From the NCBI GenBank assembly GCA_949130495.1, contig OX422217.1:576200606-576264605 (forward strand): a stretch of DNA of 64,000 nucleotides, in the 5' to 3' direction. The notes under the pieces are model-generated. The model was not told where the DNA came from. It worked only from the letters and a program-made list of their open reading frames with translations, and made no database searches. Positions 56,285 through 64,000 of the stretch are shown one piece after another; the first letter of the stretch is position 1, and each line of letters begins with the position of its first letter. The position numbers and the translations under genes were made by a program. This DNA comes from Sambucus nigra (Eukaryota; Streptophyta; Magnoliopsida; Dipsacales; Adoxaceae).

Positions 56285-59210
56285 TGTAATACCCCGTATT
56301 TTTGGCGATATTTATTTTTGGGATTAGTTAATTAAATGAGAATTAATTGGGAATTAATCCGGACAAAATACTAGCGAGATGTGAGTTGGTATTTGACTAT
56401 ATTGAGTATATATGATGATATATGAATATTGAATTATGAAATTTGTCGTGAGATTGATATACGGCAATTTGGACATTTTATTGGGACGCGTGAGACAGTC
56501 GCGTCAGGATATAATTATTTTAATTGTAAAAGTGAATTTAAATTCTATTAACCGTATGGTCGTTTCGAGTGCGCCAACGCGTCCGAAAGGGTCGAGATAG
56601 TCAGAAAACACTAGCCGGGGGTTTAGTTTGGGTCCCGGGATATTTTTAGGCCATACCGGCATCTTATAAGGGTAGTTGGGTAATATTGTATTTTTGGGAT
56701 TTGATAATGACGAAAATTAGGATTTATAATCTGATTTGGGTAACTAACCACTAAACCCACTACCAACCATATTGACCCATAAGACTACGGGGAGTTTTAA
56801 AATTTGGTTTTCTAAGTCTCCTAAACAAACCCTAGCCACCCTAGCCACCTTTGGAGAAGAAGGCTTGTAAAGAGAGAGAGAGAGAAGGAATTCTGCAGAA
56901 AAAGCTTCATCAAACCAACACCAAATTCAGAGACACTCGAGGCAAGTGAATTAATTCTATTTAATTCAGAGAATGTTTCTTCCATGTTAGATAAATTGAA
57001 AGATTTACAATTGTTCTTGGAAGTTAAATAAAAACCCATTTTAATTGGACTTAGGACTTGAATTTTGAGGACAAATTGCATGTAGAATAGTATGGAGATG
57101 ATTATTCTGATGTTAATATATGTTGTATGTAACAAAAACGGATCTAGAATGGACTTATTGAGGATTTAAAATTCTAGGGTTTATGTTCTTGAAAATTTGG
57201 GGGAAAGGGTAGAGATTTGATGAATTAATGATGTTTAGGATGTGTTAATTCCTTAAAAGATGTTAGTATATGACCTTAGTATGTTTTAGGATGATTGGAG
57301 ACCTTAAAACATTGATTGGACGAATTTTGGTTGAGATTTGAGGTGTAGAAATTGGTGAAAAACGAGATAAGATTTATGGGCTTGAATCTGGTCACTCGTT
57401 AGAAGACCTACCCAGGTCGTTCGAACGAGCTTCTAACGAGTTGACAGTTTGGGGTTCTAACGAGAGGGATGTTCGTTCGATAATCTCGTTCGAACGAGAT
57501 CTCGTTAGATAGCCCAGTTCGTTCGAACGAACTCTCGTTCGAACAACCTCGTTCGAACGAGACTTCTAACGAGCTGGCAGTTTAGGCCTTTTTGGCCTGT
57601 TTTGATTTTGGGAATCCCGTAAACTTGTTCGAGGATAGAGATAACACTCCTTTGGGGATTTATGGGTAGATTTGGAACATTTGGGTTGTTATGAGGAGAA
57701 AATCTTATATAAGTGTGGATCGAATCAAATAGACATTATGAGCTGAGACGTGAGTGCCTACTACGACATGAGAATAAATTATGGCACGTATAAATATGGA
57801 CCGGGATTATATAAGTTGTATATATATTAAGTTGGTATGAGAATGCGATAAGTACTACAATTAAACTACGGTGATTACTAAGATGCGTGTTGACTTAGTA
57901 TTGATATATGATTTGTGTGTATGACATACCTACCATACTTGCTATCATGGGAGGTTTGCGTTCGCTTAGGGCCCTCTAATCCTTGTGTTGCCCGGATTTA
58001 GACTGGTTACCTCGATGAACATAGGTCAGAGAAGGACTTATTGGGATGTTAATAAGTCTGCTGATCGTGGGAGCGCAGGTATGTGCGTGACCCATGTGAT
58101 GTGACTGTGTTCGCCTCCATTATTTGTGATGTTGTTATCTGTGAACTATTCCTGAGAGATTCGGAATATGTGATCCTTATGTACGTGATGTACCGGATGG
58201 AGAGCAGAGTATGTGTGCACCACATCTTAGTCTCAGGGTGCTTATATTGTATATTTATGTTGGGGAAAATATACACTTAATAAACTGGGAACTTTCATAT
58301 GGTATTGTGTGTATAACTATGGAATAACAAAAGGGATGATCTATATTGAGTTGTATTACTTTTATGTGAGAACCTGAATCTACGTTAAGCCCCTATTTAA
58401 TTGCGAGCGTTATAATGTTAATGGGAACCGAGTAATAAGGGTAGAACCTATGACAGTCTAGCTAGATATGATGTTACTTAGCTAGTGGGTTTTATCATTT
58501 TAGATGGGTACTTACGTTAGGAGTGCACAGTTAGACGAGAGGTGAGAATTTCATGTGAGTGCACGTCCTAACATGTACTTTGCATTTAATGTTTTAAATG
58601 TTTTTAAAGCACTTGCAGGTTTTTAAAATATCTCCACATTCGGGCTCTGACCCGTTTGCTTTCAAATCTATTTTTTGTAAAACCATTTTAGGTGCCCAGC
58701 CACAAGGACACCATGCATAGGATACTCATTCAGGTGACGAGCTGTAGCTGTTTGTGGAAGCTACAGGGGTTTGCTTTTAGACGCTTCTACCATTTGGATT
58801 CCATATTCAGTATTCTTCAGTTGTAGGGCATGTTGCCCAAATTCTATTAGAGACTTTTCCATTTCAGTTTTTCAGACTTGGCATGTATTGTTTCAGTATT
58901 CAGTATTTAGTTAGTCATTTCAGTTGTGGAGTTTGTTGTGAGGAGTTTTTCCTCCGGATTTATTTATATCGTGTGATGGTTATTCTATTATTTTCGTTAT
59001 AGTGAATGGTGATATTATTCTTGCTTTAAATCTTTTGCTGCATGTTAATCAGACTTTAATTAAAATTTGGCAACTTACTTTTTAAATACTAGGTGGTTAG
59101 AAATAATAAAATGTTTTCGACAGTGATGCTATTAGCTGAGCCAACTTGGCATTTTGAATTAATTTAATAAAGGAGTAGCTACCCGGTATTTAATTAGTCG
59201 GGGTGTCACA
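56285..59210 (+). repeat. 5' LTR of the Tekay-like element
   Basis: Starts TGTAATACCCCGTATTTT, ends GTCGGGGTGTCACA. It shares inner blocks with the solo LTR and the LARD-like LTRs (TTTAGGTGCCCAGCCACAAG near 58687; TTTTCGACAGTGATGCTA near 59113). Confidence 0.93.
57415..57575. repeat. TTCGAA palindrome cluster in the Tekay-like LTR
   Basis: Five TTCGAA sites lie in 160 bases, four of them inside the 12-mer TCGTTCGAACGA, with half-sites CTAACGAG and CTCGTTAG between. About 1.1 kb from the LTR start. Confidence 0.95.
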
Positions 59211-59212
59211 GG

Positions 59213-59224
59213 TGGTATCAGAGC
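59213..59224 (+). other. primer-binding site of the Tekay-like element
   Basis: TGGTATCAGAGC, two bases after the LTR, matches the initiator Met-tRNA site exactly. Confidence 0.96.
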
Positions 59225-59393
59225 ATCATGTTCTAGTGTCCTTTAGGATCTGTACGGCTATTATGTTTCCGCTAAGTTTTCTTTGATATAGAGCCCTATA
59301 TTCTGGACTGTTGTACTCTTTTTGTGTATGCTTCGTTCTTCAGCTATTTTAAGTTTATAAACAGCGAACTTATAAACTTCATTTTTATTTCAG

Positions 59394-60700
59394 ATGACTC
59401 CATGACGCGCACGACGAGTTCCCAGGGATGCAACGCCCGAACCCCAGCCCGTTCCAGTTCAGGGCATGATGAACGCCGCTGAGGTTGCAGCCATTATAGC
59501 CCAAGCGGTAAATGCCGCAATTTTCGTAGTTCAGCAGGCACCACCTCAGGCACCGGTTGCCGCGTAATACAGGCAAATGCATTCCCGTCTGCTTGGGAAC
59601 GTGTACGTGACGCTTTTCAGAAAGCGCATCCGCCAGAGTTTGCAGGTAGCTCAGATGTGGTAGTCTCGAGCCAGTGGAGGAAGGATATACAGAGGCACTT
59701 GAGGATGTATGAGTGCACGGATGTTTAGAAGCAGGTGCTAGCCACTTTCAAGCTAGTTGGATCTGCACTGCAGTGGTGGGAGTCTATTACCACCATGGAG
59801 GAGAGGGATACTCTCACTATTCAGGACTTTTGGCTGTGGTTCGACCGCAAGTACTTTTCGTCAGCTGTTCACACGGAAATGAGGAGAAAACTGATGAATC
59901 TGAAGCAAGAGGGTAAGACCGTGGCCGAGTATGAGGCCGAGTTCACGAATCTGTTGAATATCGTTCCAGATGAGATACCAACAGAAAAGAAGAAGATTGA
60001 GAAATTCACCAACGGGTTGACATGGAGGATCCGTCAGCATCTGTTAGGGAACCTTTTGTTGGCCACTTATTCTGATGTGGTTAACGCTGCTTTGTTACAC
60101 TGCCAAGATCACCGCTTTCATATGGCTCAGGGCAAGAGATCGGGAGAGTCTAGCCATCAGGGCAGGACTGGAGGACATGGTGCCGGTGGGGCATAATCTG
60201 TTCAGGGGCAGAGACAGGGTGAGAAGGGTTCCCAGCAGGGGGATCAGAAGAGGTTCAGATCAGAAAATTACAGGCACGGACTAGGAGGTTTCCGTCAGGG
60301 CCATCAGGGTCCAAACGGACATCAGGGCCAATAGGAGCAGAATGGGCAGCAGTTTCAGCAGGGCCAGCAGGGCCAAGGAAGGAACGGTAACGACCACCAG
60401 GGCCGGGGACCACAGGGGCAGAGAGGAGGGAACTTCCCAGGGAAGTGTTTTGTTTGTGGCAAGACTGGCCATAAACGACAGGATTGTCCTAATAGGGGCA
60501 GGGCCCCACAGCAGCAGCAGCAGGGTGCTCGCCAGGAGCCGCAGAGGCCTATGTTTCCCTCCGCTCTCCCCGTACCACCACATATGGCAGCATTGCCACC
60601 CATTCCATCAGTCCCAGCTCAGCAGGGGCAGCTACAGTATGGACGTGTCTATAACGTCCACTAGGCAGCAGTTCCGCAGGCACCGCCCGCGATTGAGGGT
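59394..60700 (+). pseudogene. gag of the Tekay-like element
   Basis: The first ATG after the leader is at 59394, just after TTTCAG; the frame reads MTP, a TGA, then RARRVPRDATPEPQPV and NAAEVAAIIAQAVNAAI. A frameshift near 59570 leads to the Retrotrans_gag domain (59735-60196: LQWWESI, FWLWFDRKYFSS, MRRKLMNLKQEGKTVAEYEA, FTNGLTWRIRQHL). A Gln/Gly-rich linker follows and then the knuckle CFVCGKTGHKRQDC (60446-60487), a full CX2CX4HX4C. Stops at about 59729, 60196 and 60331 occur mostly where relatives have Gln or Trp-like codons. Confidence 0.9.
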
Positions 60701-61033
60701 ATGTTCCCTATCCATGGCACTATGGGTCGGGTATTGTTTGATACGGGGGCTACACATTGTTTTATAGCTACACATTTCGCGAAAGCCTTAGGATTGTTAG
60801 CTACGGCAGAGAGCACAGTGAAGTGTGTAGACTCACCATTGGGGAGTGGGTCACTTATTTTCTTTATATGCCAGGGAGTGGGAGTAGAGATTGGTAGTCT
60901 GGTATTACCTGCAGATATGTTGGTATTAGATATGCATGTTCACGATGTGATTATCGGTATGGATTGGCTCGCTGATTATAGAGCCATGATTGATTGCTTC
61001 GGTGGGAGAATTATTTTTGCCATTCCGGGGTAA
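60701..61033 (+). pseudogene. aspartic protease of the Tekay-like element
   Basis: GRVLFDTGATHCFIA gives an intact DTGA active site near 60740, with the IIGMDWLADYRAMIDC block near 60950. The domain itself is open, 60701-61033, with a TAA at about 61031 and a TAG near 61098 before RT. In frame with RT. Confidence 0.9.
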
Positions 61034-61120
61034 GAGATGTTTGTAGTGGCGATGCCTCGCCCAGAGGGAGGCTCGACCGCTCATTTGTATTACCTATAGG
61101 AGGATACCTCTAAGGAGATT

Positions 61121-62320
61121 GTGATTCCTTTAGACTCGATCCCAGTTGTCAGGGAGTATTCTGATGTGTTTCAGGAGATACCAGGCCTACCCCCCAGTCG
61201 AGAGATAGACTTTGTTATAGACCTATTGCCAGATACGAGGCCTATAGCACGCGCACCGTACCGTATGGCTCCGGCTGAGATGCGAGAGCTACGAGATCAG
61301 ATAGAGCAGCTGTTAGGTCAGGGCTTTATTCGCAGGAGTACCTCACCTTGGGGCGCTCCAGTTTTGTTTATGAAGAAGAGGGACGGTTCACTAAGATTGT
61401 GTGTGGACTATCGAGAGTTGAATAAGGTCACGATACGGAATAAGTATCCGTTGCCTCGAATCGATGACTTATTCGACCAGTTGAGAGGAGCTTCCTTCTT
61501 CTCGAAGATTGATTTGAGATCGGGATACCATCAGTTGCGTATCAGGGAGGTGGATGTCTCGAAGACATCGTTCTTGTCGAGATATGGTTCTTACGAGTTT
61601 CGGGTTATGCCTTTTGGTTTGACCAATGCTCCAACAGTGTTTATGGACTTGATGAACAGAGTGTTCAGGGATTTCCTAGATCAGTTTGTCATTGTCTTCA
61701 TCGATGATATTCTGGTTTACTCCCAGACAGAGGAGGAGCACGCCGAACATTTGAGGCAAGTTTTGCAGACACTACGTCAGAACGAGTTGTATGCAAAATA
61801 TGAGAAATGCGGGTTTTGGCTGAAGGAGGTCCAGTTTTTGGGACATATTATTTCCGACTGGGGAATAGCAGTAGATCCGGGGAAGGTATCCGCGGTGAGG
61901 GAGTGGGGACAGCCCACGACACCAACGGAGATTCGTAGTTTCTTGGGTCTAGCAGGATACTACAGGAGGTTTATTCGGGGTTTTTCGAAGATAGCGGGTC
62001 CTTTGACACATCTGACTCGTAAGGGTGTACCGTTCATTTGGAGTGATGCCTGTCAGTTGGCATTCGATGAATTGAAGGATAAGTTGACCTCAGCACCTGT
62101 GTTAGCATTGCCGAGATCGGGATTTGAGTATTTGGTTTACACCGATGCGTCTTTGCAAGGACTTGGAGGTGTATTGCAGCAGGAGAGACAGGCCATAGCC
62201 TATGCTTCCCGTAAGCTTAAGCCTCATGAGAAGAATTACCCAACTCATGATTTGGAGTTGGCGGCAGTAGTATTTGCCCTACGGATTTGGAGGCACTATC
62301 TTTTGGGGGAGAAGTTCTAA
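61121..62320 (+). pseudogene. reverse transcriptase and start of RNase H, Tekay-like element
   Basis: A 399-codon open stretch holds the complete RT. It contains [56 protein letters not shown] and the catalytic box [12 protein letters not shown] (near 61695). The connection ([20 protein letters not shown]) and the start of RNase H ([16 protein letters not shown], catalytic Asp; [20 protein letters not shown], catalytic Glu) follow. The TAA at 62318 interrupts before the second half of RNase H. RT itself looks catalytically intact. Confidence 0.95.
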
Positions 62321-62680
62321 TTGTTCACGGACCACAAGTCCCTACAGTACCTGTTCACGCAGAAGGAGTTGAACATGCGGCAAAGGAGGTGGCTTGAGTT
62401 TGTGAAGGACTACCAGTTCGATATCCAGTATCACCCGGGTAAGGCTAACGTTGTAGCAGACGCGTTGAGCCGTAGGCCAGCAGATGAAGTGGCAGGGGTG
62501 TGGAAGGCTAAGTGGAAGGAGTTGGGACACCAGGATGCAGTGGCCCGATCTTTCATGTCTATGATGACCGTTACACCGCAGATTGTCACGAAGGTAGTAC
62601 GGGCACAGGCTAATGACTCGTTCTGGTCAGCAACAGATAGTTCGATTACTAGCAGAGGGATCCGAGTCCTATACCGTTAG
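62321..62680 (+). pseudogene. RNase H, second half, Tekay-like element
   Basis: Continues in the same frame after the stop: [20 protein letters not shown] carries the third catalytic Asp, then [20 protein letters not shown] and [10 protein letters not shown]. The domain ends near 62480; the linker then slips frame between about 62600 and 62640. Confidence 0.92.
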
Positions 62681-63113
62681 CTCAGACTGGGGATTACGCT
62701 TCAATGCGAGATTGGTGGTTCCGGAAGGGGAGAAATTGCGACCCGAGGTGATGGCAGAGTCGCACGGCTCACGGTTCGCGGTACATCCCGGAGGGGACAA
62801 AATGTACCAAGACATGAGACGGCAGTATTGGTGGAGCGGTATGAAGAGAGATATTGCTGAGTTTGATTCCAAATGCGCCACTTTCCAGCTAGTAAAAGTG
62901 GATCATCAGAGACCGACAGGACTTCTACAGTCGTTGGAGGTCCCGGTGTGGATGTGGGAGAGCATATCCATGGACTTTATCATGGGGTTGCCTACGTCAC
63001 AGAGGGGTCACGACTCCGTTTGGGTAATTTTGGACAGGTTGTCCAAAGTCGCTCACTTTTTACCCGTAAGGACTGACTACACTACGGGACAGTATGCCCA
63101 GCTCTTCATTTAA
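62640..63113 (+). pseudogene. integrase N-terminal and first core part, Tekay-like element
   Basis: The zinc domain is near 62760-62895: SHGSRFAVHPGGDKMYQDMR has both His, but the Cys pair reads CATFQLVK, so the second Cys is lost. The core opens WESISMDFIMGLPTS with the first catalytic Asp near 62975 and DRLSKVAHFLPVRTDYT. A TAA at 63111 ends this frame stretch. Frame differs from RT. Confidence 0.9.
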
Positions 63114-64000
63114 GAGGTTGTGAGACTTCACGGTGTGCCCCTAAATATCGTGTCTGACAGAGACAAGATATTTGTTTCGCGGTTTTGGGAGAGTTTCCAG
63201 GAGGCCATGGGCACGGAATTGCGGTTGAGTATGGCTTATCATCCGCAGACCGATGGGCAGACCGAGTGCACAAATCAGATGTTGGAGGACATGCTACGCA
63301 TGTGCATTATTGACTTTGGAGGTGGATGGGAACAATACCTTCCACTGGTAGAGTTTGCTTATAATAACTCCTACCAGTTCACTATTGGCATGGCCCCGTT
63401 TGAGGCATTGTACGGTAGGCCTTGTCGTTCCCCAGCATGTTGGTTAGAGGTGGGGGACAACAAACTACTTGGGTCGGAAGTGATTCAAGATACTTCGGCA
63501 AGGATTGAGTTGATTCGGAGTCGTATTCGGGTAGCTCAAGACCGGCAGAAGAGTTATGCTGATGCGAAAAGATCTTTCAGGGAGTTCCAAGTGGGGGACC
63601 AGGTTTTGCTCAGAGTATCTCCTATGAAGGGGATTATGCGTTTCGGGAAAAAGGGGAAGTTGGCACCAAGGTATGTGGGGCCGTTTCCTATTATTGAGCG
63701 GATTGGACCAGTTGCGTATAGACTCGGGTTACCGGAGCATTTACACCGGATGCACGATGTGTTTCATATTTCCACGTTAAGGAAATATCTCAGGGACTAT
63801 TTGGCTCATACTCACATCGCTTTGGAGGAGATTGATTTACAGCCTGATAGCTCCTACGAGGAGGGACCGATTGCTATTTTGGACCGAAGTGAGAGGAAGC
63901 TGCGGTCAAAGATAGTTTGGTTAGTGCGTGTTCAGTGGTGACATCACAATGTCGAGGATTCCACATGGGAACGCGAGGATGAGATGCGCGAACGTTATCT
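63114..64000 (+). pseudogene. integrase core end and chromodomain, Tekay-like element
   Basis: HGVPLNIVSDRDKIFVSRFW has the second catalytic Asp (near 63152). YHPQTDGQTECTNQMLEDML has the Glu (near 63262). The C-terminal domain with the GPFPIIERIGPVAYRL block follows (63680-63725), then HDVFHISTLRKYL. From about 63865 the chromodomain begins (ILDRSERKLRSKIVWLVRVQ), with TGA at 63939 and HHNVEDSTWEREDEMRERY to the window end. Chromodomains of this clade are thought to guide integration to heterochromatin marked by histone methylation. Confidence 0.93.

Larger units (their letters stand above)
56285..64000 (+). mobile_element. Tekay-like chromodomain Ty3/gypsy element, runs off the window
   Basis: A 2926-bp 5' LTR (56285-59210), PBS, gag with knuckle, protease, RT, RNase H, integrase and a terminal chromodomain in + orientation define a chromovirus; the long LTR and sequence suit the Tekay clade. 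Gag and pol have about nine stops and at least two frameshifts. The 3' LTR is outside the window. CATAA (56280-56284) is the candidate left TSD. Confidence 0.92.

Noticed and set aside
57415..57575. Heat-shock elements in the TTCGAA cluster
   Set aside because: Heat-shock sites need GAA/TTC units with two-base gaps; here TTC and GAA abut, so the spacing is wrong.

Overview
The window is repeat-dense, gene-poor plant nuclear DNA, most likely from a dicot. The support is plant-type LTR retrotransposons with initiator-Met-tRNA primer-binding sites, CACTA and Mutator-like DNA transposons, a Stowaway-like MITE and relics of plant genes (a KH/STAR protein and a DUF4057 protein). I see no intact host gene, rRNA, tRNA or CRISPR array. 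Nearly every coding stretch carries stops or frameshifts.

Layout. 1-8784: decayed Tat-type Ty3/gypsy element on + (protease, RT, two RNase H-like segments, integrase), with an intron-containing accessory gene on the opposite strand between pol and the 3' LTR (8361-8784). 8785-12666: low-copy DNA with a two-exon DUF4057 relic on - and three short inverted-repeat elements. 12667-18974: intronless KH/STAR retropseudogene split by a complete Ty1/copia element (13267-18721). 19099-22068: solo LTR of a gypsy family with about 3 kb LTRs. 22069-24462: no gene seen.

About 24463-56284 reads as one old Mutator-like region carrying a Ulp1-like protease gene (+) and transposase exons (-), opened by nested insertions. 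These are a gypsy element with no recognisable coding (26064-35739, -), and a CACTA element (40578-51515) that splits the Ulp1 gene and is itself hit by a gag-plus-accessory-ORF, pol-less copia element (43793-50663, -, exact TSD TTTAC). At the right end the Mutator transposase exon lies in a 1.27-kb tandem array (three full units plus a partial fourth), each unit with a 163-bp inverted repeat.

56285-64000: a chromodomain (Tekay-like) Ty3/gypsy element on + with a 2.9-kb 5' LTR, inserted in the fourth array unit and running off the window. Its LTR, the solo LTR and the LTRs of 26064-35739 are related.

The least-explained signals are clusters of short CG-rich palindromes around TTCGAA or TCGA, found in LTRs or leaders of both gypsy and copia families; a recurrent AGTAAA-n-TTTACT vocabulary confined to the Mutator/Ulp1 DNA; and the pol-less copia element with a plant transposon-protein ORF.
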